The position numbers and the translations under genes were made by a program. Shown one piece after another: positions 9,195-17,826 of a stretch of 64,000 nt of DNA. The stretch's first letter is position 1; each line of letters opens with the position of its first letter. This stretch comes from SHWB01 sp050246875 (lineage in GTDB: Bacteria > Pseudomonadota > Alphaproteobacteria > UBA6615), in assembly GCA_050246875.1 (NCBI GenBank), contig JBFWVF010000010.1, positions 62,001 through 126,000 on the forward strand, read 5' to 3'. Below the pieces are notes generated by a model. That model searched no databases. It had not been told where the DNA came from and saw only the letters and a list, made by a program, of their open reading frames with translations.

Positions 9195-9206
9195 GACTTT
9201 AAAGTC
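9195..9206. promoter_or_regulatory. palindrome GACTTTAAAGTC, candidate TetR operator
   Basis: Perfect 12-bp palindrome in the 290-bp divergent spacer between tetR and the first dctP. It is AT-rich in its centre, against the strong GC bias, and overlaps a TTGACG (9190-9195) that could be a -35 box. The rest of the spacer shows no gene. Confidence 0.4.
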
Positions 9207-9337
9207 CCGCCGCTAACCTTCGCCGGCAAAAAACCCGGCAGTACCGGCGGGATGCAAACCGCGCGGCGACGTCGTCAGGGGGCGGCGCGCAACGAACCGC
9301 GGTCGAACGTGCCTACAATCAGCGGAGGAAACCTCAA

Positions 9338-10423
9338 ATGCCAATTGCGTTCCGTACCAGACTCGCCGGCCTCGCTGCCGCGGGCGTGCTGGCGGCCACG
9401 GCCTTCGCCGCGCCGGCCGCGGCCGACACGATCCGCCTCAAGATCGCGTCCGGCCACAACATGAACTGGCACTTCATCCAGATCGCGCACGACTGGTTCG
9501 TGCCGGAGCTGAAGAAGCGCGTCGAGAGCCGCACCAAGCACAAGGTCGAGGTGCTGGAGGGCTGGGCCAGCTCCATCCTCAAGGCGACCGAGGTGCTCGA
9601 AGGCACCCAGTCGGGCATCGTCGACCTCGGCTACTTCTGCTACTGCCACGAGGGCGGCAAGCTCGCGCTGCACAACTTCCCCTATTACGCGCCCTTCGCC
9701 TCGCCGAAGCCGGAAGTCGCCAACAAGGCCGCGCGCCGCGTCTACGACCAGATCCAGGCGCTGCACGACATCATGGAGAAGGACAACGGCCAGCGTGTCC
9801 TCGCCCTGATGCCGATCGACAACTACGACCTCGTCACCAAGTTCCCGCTGACCAAGATCTCCGAGGTCAAGGGCAAGAAGTTCGGCGGCGCCGGTCCCAA
9901 CCTGCCGTGGATCGAGCGCGCGGGCGGACTGCCGGTATCGGTGACGGGACCGGAGTTCTACACCGCGTTCCAGACCGGCCTGTTCGAGGGCGGCGTCATC
10001 TTCGTGTCGATCATGGACAGCCTGAAGCTCTACCCGATCGCGCCCTACTACGTGCGCGTCAATTTCGGCGCCATGACCATCTTCGGCATGAACGTGAACC
10101 TCGAGTCCCTGAAGCGGATGCCGAAGGAGGTGCAGGACATCCTGGTCGAGACGGCGCGCGAGATGGAAGTCCGCGGCGGCCCGTTCACCCAGGAGATCTA
10201 CGACAAGTACATGGGCATCATCGCCCAGAACGGCGCCAAGATCATCGACTTCCCCGAGGAAGAGCGGAAGAAGTGGGCCGAGCTGCTGGCGCCATGGCCC
10301 AACGAGCGCGCGACCGAGATCGAGAAGGAGACCGGCGCGCCGATGAAGGCGACGGTCAAGGCCATGATCAAGGCCGCGGAGGACGAAGGCTACGTCTGGC
10401 CGATCAAGTACAAGATCGACTGA
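9338..10423 (+). CDS. TRAP transporter substrate-binding protein DctP, copy 1
   Basis: 361 residues with a cleavable signal peptide (cut about APAAA|D at 29-30), hence periplasmic. It delivers ligand to the DctQM permease. The start is fixed by GGAGGAAA. Mature protein opens TIRLKIASGHNMNW; the later GKKFGGAGPNLPW stands where typical DctP proteins carry the Arg that binds carboxylates, so the ligand may differ from C4-dicarboxylates or sialic acid. Residues 101-103 are Cys-Tyr-Cys, not shared with the neighbouring copy. A strong terminator follows, so it is transcribed separately from copy 2. Confidence 0.88.
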   Translation: MPIAFRTRLAGLAAAGVLAATAFAAPAAADTIRLKIASGHNMNWHFIQIAHDWFVPELKKRVESRTKHKVEVLEGWASSILKATEVLEGTQSGIVDLGYFCYCHEGGKLALHNFPYYAPFASPKPEVANKAARRVYDQIQALHDIMEKDNGQRVLALMPIDNYDLVTKFPLTKISEVKGKKFGGAGPNLPWIERAGGLPVSVTGPEFYTAFQTGLFEGGVIFVSIMDSLKLYPIAPYYVRVNFGAMTIFGMNVNLESLKRMPKEVQDILVETAREMEVRGGPFTQEIYDKYMGIIAQNGAKIIDFPEEERKKWAELLAPWPNERATEIEKETGAPMKATVKAMIKAAEDEGYVWPIKYKID

Positions 10424-10460
10424 CGCCTGCCGGCGCCGCCGCGGCGGCGCGAGCGATACG

Positions 10461-10494
10461 CGGGGCGGCCCGGAAGGGCCGCCCCGTTTTCTTT
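10461..10494 (+). terminator. intrinsic terminator after dctP copy 1
   Basis: Perfect 11-bp stem CGGGGCGGCCC / GGGCCGCCCCG with a GGAA loop, followed by TTTTCTTT. Confidence 0.9.
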
Positions 10495-10534
10495 CGCACG
10501 GCTGGTGCACTAGCTGAAATATCAAAGTCCTCAA

Positions 10535-10562
10535 TTGACGAAAAACTCCTCCGGTCCATACT
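10535..10562 (+). promoter_or_regulatory. candidate sigma-70 promoter for dctP copy 2
   Basis: TTGACG (10535-10540) and CATACT (10557-10562) are separated by 16 bases in a locally AT-rich stretch right after the terminator of copy 1. The start codon lies about 100 bases downstream. Confidence 0.45.
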
Positions 10563-10662
10563 GCCCGGACGCCGCCGCCGAGATGCCGCGACCGCGGTGG
10601 CGATGAAGAACCGCCGACGCCACGCCATGTGCCGCCGCGCGGTCGAACAGGGAGGAGTCACG

Positions 10663-11739
10663 ATGAACAGGTCACTGCGTCCGTTCGCCGTCGCTGCCGC
10701 CGCCGCCGCGTTCGTCGCCGCCGCCGGCGGCGCCCAGGCCGACACGATCCGACTCAAGATCGCGTCCGGCCACAACATGAACTGGCACTTCATCCAGCTC
10801 GCGCACGAGTTCTTCGTGCCGGAACTGAAGAAGCGCGTCGAAAGCCGCACGCCGCACAAGATCGAGGTTCTCGAGGGCTGGGCCAGCTCGATCGTCAAGG
10901 CGACCGAGGTGCTGGAAGGCACCGAGTCCGGCATCGTCGACCTCGGCCTGTTCGGCTGGGGCCACGAGGCCGGCAAGATGGCGCTGCACAACTTCCCCTA
11001 CTACGCGCCGTTCTTCTCGCCCAACGCCGGCCTCGCCAACGCCGCCGCGCGCAAGGTGTACGACCAGGTTCCGGCGCTGCAGGACATCCTGATCAAGAAC
11101 CACAACCAGAAGAACCTCGTGCTGGTGCCGATCGACAACTACGACATCATCGCCAAGTTCCCGCTGGCCAAGCTGTCGGAGGTGAAGGGCAAGAAGTTCG
11201 GCGGCGCCGGGCCGAACCTGCCGTGGATCGAGCGCGCCGGCGGCATCCCGGTCTCGGTGACGGGGCCGGAGTTCTACACCGCCTTCCAGACCGGCCTGTT
11301 CGAGGGCTCGATCGCCTTCGTCTCGATCATGGACAGCCTCAAGCTCTATCCGGTCGCGCCCTACTACATCCGCGTCAACTTCGGCGCGATGGCGGTCATC
11401 GGCATGAACGTCAACCTCGACTCCTACAACCGCCTGCCGAAGGAGGTTCAGGCCATCCTCGACGAGACGGCGCGCGAGATGGACCTGAAGGCCGGGCCGT
11501 TCACCCAGGACGTAACCGACAAGTACATGGCGCTGATCGCCTCGAAGGGCGCCAAGATCAGCGAGTTTCCGGCCGACGAGCGCGCCGCCTGGGCGAACCT
11601 GCTGGCCGCATGGCCGAACGAGCGCGCCGGCGAGATCGAGAAGGAGACCGGCTGGCCGATGAAGGCGACGCTCAAGGCCTTCCTCAAGGCCGCCGAGGAC
11701 GTCGGCTACACCTGGCCGATCCGCTACAAGATCGACTGA
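10663..11739 (+). CDS. TRAP transporter substrate-binding protein DctP, copy 2
   Basis: 358 residues; signal peptide cut near GGAQA|D (26-27). Clearly a tandem duplicate of copy 1: the mature N-terminus, the GPNLPWIERAGG block, TGPEFYTAFQTGLFEG and the FTQ...DKYM helix are nearly the same in both. It differs at the binding cleft, with Gly-Trp-Gly where copy 1 has Cys-Tyr-Cys, and in several charged positions. The start follows GGAGGAG. It has its own promoter candidate and terminator, so the two copies may be expressed under different conditions for related ligands. Confidence 0.88.
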   Translation: MNRSLRPFAVAAAAAAFVAAAGGAQADTIRLKIASGHNMNWHFIQLAHEFFVPELKKRVESRTPHKIEVLEGWASSIVKATEVLEGTESGIVDLGLFGWGHEAGKMALHNFPYYAPFFSPNAGLANAAARKVYDQVPALQDILIKNHNQKNLVLVPIDNYDIIAKFPLAKLSEVKGKKFGGAGPNLPWIERAGGIPVSVTGPEFYTAFQTGLFEGSIAFVSIMDSLKLYPVAPYYIRVNFGAMAVIGMNVNLDSYNRLPKEVQAILDETAREMDLKAGPFTQDVTDKYMALIASKGAKISEFPADERAAWANLLAAWPNERAGEIEKETGWPMKATLKAFLKAAEDVGYTWPIRYKID

Positions 11740-11783
11740 CACGCGTCGACGCGCCGCCGCCACGACGGCGCAAACGATGCACT

Positions 11784-11817
11784 GGCGGCGCCCGTTGTGG
11801 CGCCGCCTTTTTCTTTG
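11784..11817 (+). terminator. intrinsic terminator after dctP copy 2
   Basis: Perfect 9-bp stem GGCGGCGCC / GGCGCCGCC with a 6-base loop, followed by TTTTTCTTT. Confidence 0.9.
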
Positions 11818-11876
11818 CTGGCCCGTGCCTCGCATCACGGGCAAAAGGAGGCGGCAATCCGTCCGGAGGAGCCGCC

Positions 11877-13202
11877 ATGCAACGCGACAGTCTCGGTCTG
11901 CCCCTGAGCGGGGCCGGCGCCGATGCGGTGGGGCACTACGAGACGGCGCGGCACGAGCTGCAGTGCTACATCGGCGACCCCGTCGCCACCATCGACCGCG
12001 CCATCGCGGCGAGCCCCGGCTTCGTCATGGCGCACGCCTTCAAGGCCTGGCTCTACCTGCTGAGCACCGAGGCCGGCGCGCAGGCGCCCGCCCGCGCCTG
12101 CTGGGAGGCGGCCGCGGCGCTGCCGGGCGACGCGCGCGAGCGCGGCCATGTGGCGGCCGTCGGCCAGCTCCTCGCCGGCCGCTGGGGCGAGGCCTCGCGC
12201 ACGCTGGAGGACGTGACGGTGGCGGCGCCGCGCGACGCGCTGGCCCTGCAGGTCGGCCACCTCATCGACTTCTACCGCGGCGACGCCCGCATGCTGCGCG
12301 ACCGCATCGCCCGCGCTCTCTCGCGCTGGGACGCCGCCATGCCGGGCTGGCACGCCGTCCTCGGCATGCGCGCCTTCGGCCTCGAGGAGTGCGGCGACTA
12401 CGCCGCCGCCGAGGCGGCGGGCAAGCGCGGCGTCGAACTCGAACGGCGCGACGGCTGGGCGCAGCACGCCGTGGCGCATGTGCTGGAGATGCAGGGCCGC
12501 CTCGACGACGGCATCGCCTGGATGCGCGCCGATCCGCCGGCATGGTCGGAAGGCAGCTTCTTCTGCGTCCACAACTGGTGGCACCTCGCGCTCTATCACC
12601 TCGAGCGCGGCGAGACGGACGAGGTGCTGGCGCTGTTCGACGGGCCGGTCTTTGGCGCCAGGTCAACGGTCGTGCTCGACCTGATCGACGCCTCGGCGCT
12701 GCTCTGGCGCCTGCATCTGCGCGGCGTCGACGTCGGCGACCGCTGGCAGGGCGTCGCCGACAACTGGCAGGCCGCCGACACGGCCGGCCACTACGCCTTC
12801 AACGACGCGCACGCGATGATGGCCTTCGTCGGCGCCGGCCGCGCCGATGCCGCCGAAGCCGTGCTTGCCGCGCAGGAGCGTGCGATGGCGGCGGACACCG
12901 ACAACGCCGCATTCACGCGCGAGGTCGGCCGGCCGGTGGCGCTGGCCATCCGCGCCTGCAGCGACGGCGACTGGGCCGGCGCGCTCGGCCTGCTGCGGCC
13001 GGTGCGCGGCATTGCCCATCGCTTCGGCGGCAGCCACGCCCAGCGTGACGTGATCGACCTGACGATGATCGAGGCGGCGATCCGTGCCGGCGAGCGCGCC
13101 TTCGCCGAGGCGCTCGCCGCCGAACGTCTCGCCGCCAAGCCGATGAGCCCGCTGGCACGCCTGTTCGCCACGCGCATAGCGGCCATGCCCGCCGCCGGCT
13201 GA
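11877..13202 (+). CDS. TPR-repeat protein of the TTC38 type
   Basis: 441 residues of helical repeats. The block WAQHAVAHVLEMQGRLDDG followed by FFCVHNWWHLALYHLERGE is characteristic of TTC38-like proteins, a family of unknown biochemical function found in bacteria and animals. No signal peptide is seen, so cytoplasmic. The start follows GGAGGA at 11864-11869. It comes right after the dctP terminator and before an SDR and an HMGL-like enzyme, a company suggesting a catabolic cluster. The His- and Trp-rich centre could be an active site, but this is inference. Confidence 0.75.
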   Translation: MQRDSLGLPLSGAGADAVGHYETARHELQCYIGDPVATIDRAIAASPGFVMAHAFKAWLYLLSTEAGAQAPARACWEAAAALPGDARERGHVAAVGQLLAGRWGEASRTLEDVTVAAPRDALALQVGHLIDFYRGDARMLRDRIARALSRWDAAMPGWHAVLGMRAFGLEECGDYAAAEAAGKRGVELERRDGWAQHAVAHVLEMQGRLDDGIAWMRADPPAWSEGSFFCVHNWWHLALYHLERGETDEVLALFDGPVFGARSTVVLDLIDASALLWRLHLRGVDVGDRWQGVADNWQAADTAGHYAFNDAHAMMAFVGAGRADAAEAVLAAQERAMAADTDNAAFTREVGRPVALAIRACSDGDWAGALGLLRPVRGIAHRFGGSHAQRDVIDLTMIEAAIRAGERAFAEALAAERLAAKPMSPLARLFATRIAAMPAAG

Positions 13203-13304
13203 CCCGTTCCGCCTGGCGCCTTGCTGGCGGGCGGAAAGCCGGCCTAACGTCGCGCCCACGGGCGGCCCACCGCAACGAAGGCCGCCGTTCGGGGAGTGCG
13301 GATC

Positions 13305-14066
13305 GTGGCGAATCTTGCATCGATCGAGGGCCAGGTGGCCGTGGTGACGGGCGGCACGGCCGGGATCGGCCTGTCCTGCGTCGAGCGCTTCGCCGCCGAG
13401 GGTGCGAAGGTCGCCATCGTCGGCCGCCGCGCCGAGCTGGGCGAACCGATCGCGCAACGCCTCGCCGCGACGGGCGCCGACGTTGCCTTCCTCGCCGGCG
13501 AATGTGCCGACGAGGCCGACATGAAAAGAGTCGCCGCGGCGGTGGGCGACCGCTGGGGGCGCTGCGACATCCTCGTCAACTGCGCCGGCGGCTTTCGTGG
13601 TGTGCCGAAGCTCGAGGAGATCGACAGCGCGATGTGGCGCGAGGCGATGGCGGCGAGCCTCGATTCCAAATTCTTCATCACCCGCGAGCTGGTGCCGCTG
13701 ATGAAGCGCAACGGCTATGGCCGCATCGTCAACGTCGGCTCGCTCGCGGGGCGCACCGGCATCCTGTTCGGCTCGCTCGAATACTCGACGGCCAAGGCCG
13801 CCGTCATCGGCTTCACCCGCCGGCTGGCGGTCGAGCTGGCGGCCGCCGGCATCACCGTCAACATGGTCGCACCGGGCACGGTGATGAGCCCGCGCGTCGC
13901 CCGCGTGCAGGTCGAGCGGCTCGAGGCCATCGCGAAGAACATCCCGGTCGGCCGGCTCGGCAAGACCGAGGAACTGGCCCACGCCATCTGGTACCTCGCG
14001 ACGCCGGGCGCGGCCTTCACCACCGGCGCCGTGCTCGACGTCAACGGCGGGGTATGGACGGGCTGA
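13305..14066 (+). CDS. short-chain dehydrogenase/reductase
   Basis: 253 residues, typical SDR size. The cofactor site TGGTAGIG is at 15-22, the NCAG motif at 92-95 and the catalytic Ser146-Tyr160-Lys164 triad is intact. It probably oxidises or reduces a hydroxyl/keto group with NAD(P). The GTG at 13305, eight bases after GGGGAG, is the likely start; a GTG nine bases earlier lacks such spacing. The DRE-TIM gene begins 41 bases after its stop, so the two may act in one pathway. Confidence 0.88.
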   Translation: MANLASIEGQVAVVTGGTAGIGLSCVERFAAEGAKVAIVGRRAELGEPIAQRLAATGADVAFLAGECADEADMKRVAAAVGDRWGRCDILVNCAGGFRGVPKLEEIDSAMWREAMAASLDSKFFITRELVPLMKRNGYGRIVNVGSLAGRTGILFGSLEYSTAKAAVIGFTRRLAVELAAAGITVNMVAPGTVMSPRVARVQVERLEAIAKNIPVGRLGKTEELAHAIWYLATPGAAFTTGAVLDVNGGVWTG

Positions 14067-14107
14067 AGCTTCCGCACGACAGGCAGACGACGGAAAGGGA
14101 GGACGCC

Positions 14108-15370
14108 ATGCGCGGCAATCCGGTCAACGACAAGCTGGAGGCCACGACCGACCAGTGGCGCATCTCGCAGATGTGCTTCGACCCGGCCATTCGCGGTGAG
14201 ATGACGCTGCCGGAGAAGGTGCAGCTCTGCGACATCACGCTGCGCGAGGGCCGCCAGCTTCCCGGCGTGTCGCTGACCCGCGACCAGGTGATGCGGATCG
14301 CCGACAAGCTGGTCGAGGCCGGCGTCAGCATGGTTCAGATGCACCACGACGACCCCGGCGAGATGCTGGCCGTCAAGAAGAGACACCCGCACGTTCTCAT
14401 CGACGCGCTGGTGCATCCGACGGCGGTGCTCAACCCCGAGAAGGCCAAGCCCGAGATCGACATCAACTACGACAACGGCGCCGACTACGCCTCGCTGTGC
14501 TTCTCCTTCTCGCCGCATCAGATGTGCCTGTTCGAATCGATGGCCGGCGGCCGCATCACGGTCGAGGAGGCGATCGAGCGCGCCTGCGGCTCGATCCAGT
14601 ACGCGCGCCGCAAGGCGGGCAAGGAGCGCAAGGTCGCCTGCCTGATCCAGGACTGCACGCGCATCCCCATCGACGAGCTGGCCACTGTCTGCACGCGGCT
14701 GGTCGAGGCCGGCGCCGACATGGTGCGGCTCGACGACATCAACGGCATGGCGATCTACCGCGTCTACACCTGGGTGGTGCGCGAAATGAAGCGGCGCCTG
14801 CCGAAGGGCACCGAGATCGCGCTGCACACGCACAACGACATCGGCATGGCGGCGGCGGCGCTCTATGCCGGGCTCGAAGGCGGCGCCGACATCATCGACG
14901 CCTGCGTCAACGGGCTGGGCGAGCGCGCCCACATCGCCTGCCTCGCCGAGGTCGCCTCGGTGATCCAGATCTATTACGGGATCGACTGCGGGATAAAGCT
15001 CGAGAAGATGACCGAGCTGTCGCAGCTCGTCGCCGAGACCATGCCGTGGCCGATGCCGCCGACCATGCCCTTCGTCGGCAAGACCGCCTTCTCGCACCTC
15101 GTCGAGGTGCATTACTGCGTGCCGCCGACCGAGGAGGGCTTCTGGTCCTACCTGTGCATGAAGCCGGAAGTGTTCGGCAACACGCAGCACAACCTGCTCG
15201 GCCACTACTCCGGCCCCTGGGCGGTGCGCGCCAAGGCGCAGGAGCTGGGCGTGACCATCCCCGAGGGCAGGGAGATCGAGGTCGTCGGCGGCGTGCGCAA
15301 GAAGATCCAGGCCGTCCGCCGCCAGCTCACCGACGCCGAGTTCAGGGAGATCGTCGCGGCGGCGGCGTGA
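14108..15370 (+). CDS. DRE-TIM metallolyase (HMGL-like) family enzyme
   Basis: 420 residues. The barrel signature is present: CDITLREG (Asp42, Arg46, Glu47), the metal-binding LHTHNDIG and NGLGERAHIA. This superfamily includes isopropylmalate, homocitrate and citramalate synthases, HMG-CoA lyase and 4-hydroxy-2-oxovalerate aldolase, all making or breaking C-C bonds next to a keto or thioester group. The long C-terminal part is short for a LeuA regulatory domain. With the SDR upstream it likely works on a hydroxy- or keto-acid; exact substrate unknown. Confidence 0.78.
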   Translation: MRGNPVNDKLEATTDQWRISQMCFDPAIRGEMTLPEKVQLCDITLREGRQLPGVSLTRDQVMRIADKLVEAGVSMVQMHHDDPGEMLAVKKRHPHVLIDALVHPTAVLNPEKAKPEIDINYDNGADYASLCFSFSPHQMCLFESMAGGRITVEEAIERACGSIQYARRKAGKERKVACLIQDCTRIPIDELATVCTRLVEAGADMVRLDDINGMAIYRVYTWVVREMKRRLPKGTEIALHTHNDIGMAAAALYAGLEGGADIIDACVNGLGERAHIACLAEVASVIQIYYGIDCGIKLEKMTELSQLVAETMPWPMPPTMPFVGKTAFSHLVEVHYCVPPTEEGFWSYLCMKPEVFGNTQHNLLGHYSGPWAVRAKAQELGVTIPEGREIEVVGGVRKKIQAVRRQLTDAEFREIVAAAA

Positions 15371-15373
15371 GCC

Positions 15374-16378
15374 CTATTCCGGCACCAGCCAGCCGCTGTC
15401 GACCGGCCCGCGCGCGCCGAGCGCGCGGGCGAGCCACGGCAGCGCCTCCGCGGCCGCGTCGGGCAGCGTCCACGGCGGGTTGACGACGAGCAGCCGCGAG
15501 CCGGTGAGGCCGCGCTGCGCGCCGTCGGGCACGACGCACAGGTCGAGCCGGAACACCTTGCGCAGCCCGGTGGCGGCGACGGCCCGCGTCGCCGCCTCGG
15601 TGCGCGCGCGCTCGATCACCGGCAGCCAGAGGGCGTAGACGCCGGTGGGGAACCGGCGACAGGCGCCGGCCAGCGCGGCGACGGCGGCCTCGTAGTCCGA
15701 CTTGATCTCGTAGCTCGGATCGACGAGCACCAGCGCGCGGCGCTCGGGCGGTGGCAGCAGGGCGTCGAGGGCGGCGAAGCCGTCGGCCTTCGTCACCGCG
15801 ACGCGGCTCTCGCGCCGCATCAGGGCGGCCAGCGCGGCATGGTCGGTCGGATGCAGGTCGTAGAGCGCGACGCGGTCCTGCTTGCGGCGCAGCGCGGCGA
15901 ACAGCGCCGCCGAGCCGGGATAGACGGTGAGGGCGCCGCCGGGGTTGCGCGCGCGCACCAGCGCCAGCCAGTCCGCCACGAGGGCCGGCACCGGGCGGTC
16001 CCCCACCTCACCCCGGCCCTCTCCGTCCCCGGGGGCGGAGAGGGAGGAGGGCGGCGAACCTCCAAGTTCACCCTCTCCGCCCGGCGGGGGCGGCGAGGGA
16101 GGGGACCCGTCGCTCCCGCGACGGGGAGGGTGAGGTGGGGGCGCTGCCGACACGCCCGACGCGGCGACGTCGAGCACGCGCGCCACGCCCTCCTCCCATT
16201 CGGCGGTCTTCGCCGCCATCGGCGCGGCGAGGTCGTAGAGGCCGGCGCCGGCATGGGTGTCGACGAACAGCACCCCGCCCGGTTTCTGTTGCAGGTAGCG
16301 GACGAGGAACACCGCGACCGCGTGCTTCAGCACGTCGGCATGGTTTCCGGCATGGAAGCCGTGGCGGTAGGAGAGCAT
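15374..16378 (-). CDS. rlmJ: 23S rRNA (adenine-N6)-methyltransferase RlmJ with repeat-derived insert
   Basis: 334 residues; RlmJ proteins are near 280. The enzyme methylates A2030 of 23S rRNA. Family features: MLSYRHGFHAGNHADVLKH at the N-terminus, FVDTHAGAGLYDL (SAM site) and LVDPSYEIKSDYE, the catalytic DPPY-type motif with Pro changed to Ser. Residues about 78-126 are Pro/Gly/Ser-rich and foreign to the family: they are encoded by a palindromic repeat element (16000-16141) that keeps the frame open. The rest is intact, so the protein may still fold with the insert as a surface loop. Divergent from the ECF sigma gene. Confidence 0.88.
   Translation of the reverse strand: MLSYRHGFHAGNHADVLKHAVAVFLVRYLQQKPGGVLFVDTHAGAGLYDLAAPMAAKTAEWEEGVARVLDVAASGVSAAPPPHPPRRGSDGSPPSPPPPGGEGELGGSPPSSLSAPGDGEGRGEVGDRPVPALVADWLALVRARNPGGALTVYPGSAALFAALRRKQDRVALYDLHPTDHAALAALMRRESRVAVTKADGFAALDALLPPPERRALVLVDPSYEIKSDYEAAVAALAGACRRFPTGVYALWLPVIERARTEAATRAVAATGLRKVFRLDLCVVPDGAQRGLTGSRLLVVNPPWTLPDAAAEALPWLARALGARGPVDSGWLVPE
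16000..16141. repeat. palindromic repeat element inside the rlmJ reading frame
   Basis: Outer ends are inverted: CCCCCACCTCACCC at 16000-16013 and GGGTGAGGTGGGGG at 16128-16141. Between them are two more palindromic cores, around 16014-16045 and 16071-16127. The motifs match the intergenic copy at 2814-2945, with the two half-elements in the opposite order. The element supplies about 47 codons without a stop. Confidence 0.8.
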
Positions 16379-16461
16379 GGCGGCGAGTGTGCCCGCGCGC
16401 TCGCGGGAGCGTCCATCCCGGCGCGTTGCGCTGCATCGGCGCACACCGTACGGTCGCGGGC

Positions 16462-17004
16462 ATGGACGCCGAGGAGGAAGCCGCCGCGCTGCTGGCCGCC
16501 TGCGCGCGCGGCGACGAGGCCGCGTTGCGGCAGCTCTACGACGACCACGCGCCGCAACTTTTGGGCGTCGCCGTGCGTATCCTGCGTGATCGCGCCCTCG
16601 CGGAGGACGCGCTGCACGAGGCTTTCGTGCAAATCTGGCGGCGGGCGGCTGAATTCGCCCGTCGTCGCGGTTCGGCGCGGGGCTGGATGACGAGCATCGT
16701 GCGCTATCGGGCGATCGACCTGCAGCGGCGCCGGCGGCGCGAGGTCGTCGACCCCGATCCGCTGGCCGACGCCGCCGACGAGGCGCCGTCGGCGGAGAGC
16801 GCGATGGTGCTGAACGAGGAGGTCGCCCGCTTGCGTACCTGTCTCGATACCCTCTCGGCCGACCAGCGCCGCACGGTGGCGCTGGCCTATCTCGAGGGTG
16901 CCACGCGCGAGGACATCGCGCAGCGCACCGGGGCACCGGTGCCGACGGTCAAGTCGTGGCTGCGCCGCGGCCTGATCGCGCTGCGGGAGTGCCTCGAGCG
17001 ATGA
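16462..17004 (+). CDS. ECF RNA polymerase sigma factor (SigK-like)
   Basis: 180 residues with sigma region 2 (ALRQLYDDHAPQLLGVAVRI, then LAEDALHEAFVQIWRRA) and region 4 (LSADQRRTVALAYLEGATRE, then DIAQRTGAPVPTVKSWLRRG). It is followed with an ATGA overlap by an RskA-type anti-sigma gene and then a fasciclin gene, the arrangement of mycobacterial SigK. A CCATCC at 16413-16418 resembles a SigK -35 box upstream of this gene, but no matching -10 is obvious. The start ATG 16462 is the only one that keeps full region 2. Confidence 0.92.
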   Translation: MDAEEEAAALLAACARGDEAALRQLYDDHAPQLLGVAVRILRDRALAEDALHEAFVQIWRRAAEFARRRGSARGWMTSIVRYRAIDLQRRRRREVVDPDPLADAADEAPSAESAMVLNEEVARLRTCLDTLSADQRRTVALAYLEGATREDIAQRTGAPVPTVKSWLRRGLIALRECLER

Positions 17005-17720
17005 TCCCCGCCGACCGCCAGGCGCGCGACGCGCACGCCGCCGAGTACGTCCTCGGCACGCTCGACGAGGACGAGCGCGCCGAGATGATGCTGGCGCTGC
17101 GGCACGACGCCGGGCTGCGCGACCTCGTCGCCGCCTGGGAGGACCGGCTGGCGCCGCTGGCCGATGGCGTGACACCGGTACCGCCCTCCGCCGCCGCCTG
17201 GCCGCGGCTCGCCGCCGCGACGGTGACGCGGGCGGCCGGGGCCGGCGAGCCGGTGGCGGAACGCCTGCGCCGGAGGCTGCGCGGCTGGCGGCTGGCGACG
17301 GCCGGCGCGGGTGCGCTGGCCGCCGCGCTGGCGGTCTATATCGGCCTCGGCGTGCCCGGCCTGCCGTGGCGCGAGCCGGCGGTGCTGGTCGCCGTGCTGC
17401 AGCAGGGCGGGCCGTCGCCGGCATGGCTGATCGAGGCCCGCGCCGGCGATGGCGCCGCCTCCGTACGGCCCGTCGCGACGCCGGCGCTGGCCGAGGGCCG
17501 CGACTTCGAACTGTGGGCGATCATCGGCGGCGATGCGCCGGTCTCGCTCGGCGTGATTGACCGCGCGGCGCCGACCCGCGTGCGCGTTCCGGACGTGATC
17601 CGTGCCCGCCTCGGCGGTGGCGTCACACTCGCCGTCAGCATCGAGCCGCGGGGCGGCTCGCCGACCGGCGCGCCGACCGGGCCGGTGGTGTTCACCGGCA
17701 CGCTCGCTCCGCGCGGCTGA
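17001..17720 (+). CDS. RskA-family anti-sigma factor
   Basis: 239 residues: a cytoplasmic sigma-binding N-terminus with HAAEYVLGTLDEDERAEM, one membrane span at about 98-116, and a periplasmic domain ending in SIEPRGGSPTGAPTGPVVFTG-like sequence, all typical of RskA. It holds the upstream ECF sigma factor inactive at the inner membrane until regulated cleavage. Its ATG overlaps the sigma stop. Confidence 0.9.
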   Translation: MIPADRQARDAHAAEYVLGTLDEDERAEMMLALRHDAGLRDLVAAWEDRLAPLADGVTPVPPSAAAWPRLAAATVTRAAGAGEPVAERLRRRLRGWRLATAGAGALAAALAVYIGLGVPGLPWREPAVLVAVLQQGGPSPAWLIEARAGDGAASVRPVATPALAEGRDFELWAIIGGDAPVSLGVIDRAAPTRVRVPDVIRARLGGGVTLAVSIEPRGGSPTGAPTGPVVFTGTLAPRG

Positions 17721-17738
17721 ATTTTTTTCGCCGCCACT

Positions 17739-17766
17739 GCATCCTCTCCGCGCCTCGCCGCGTATC
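17739..17766 (+). promoter_or_regulatory. candidate ECF (SigK-type) promoter of the fasciclin gene
   Basis: GCATCC (17739-17744), 16 bases, then CGTATC (17761-17766). This resembles the CCATCC / CGAATC boxes described for mycobacterial SigK promoters and lies in the short space between the anti-sigma and fasciclin genes. The match is by eye. Confidence 0.4.
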
Positions 17767-17826
17767 CCCTGCAGAGCCGGCCATGACGGCCGGCGCGGGG
17801 GAACGACAGAGATGCGAGGAGAACCC

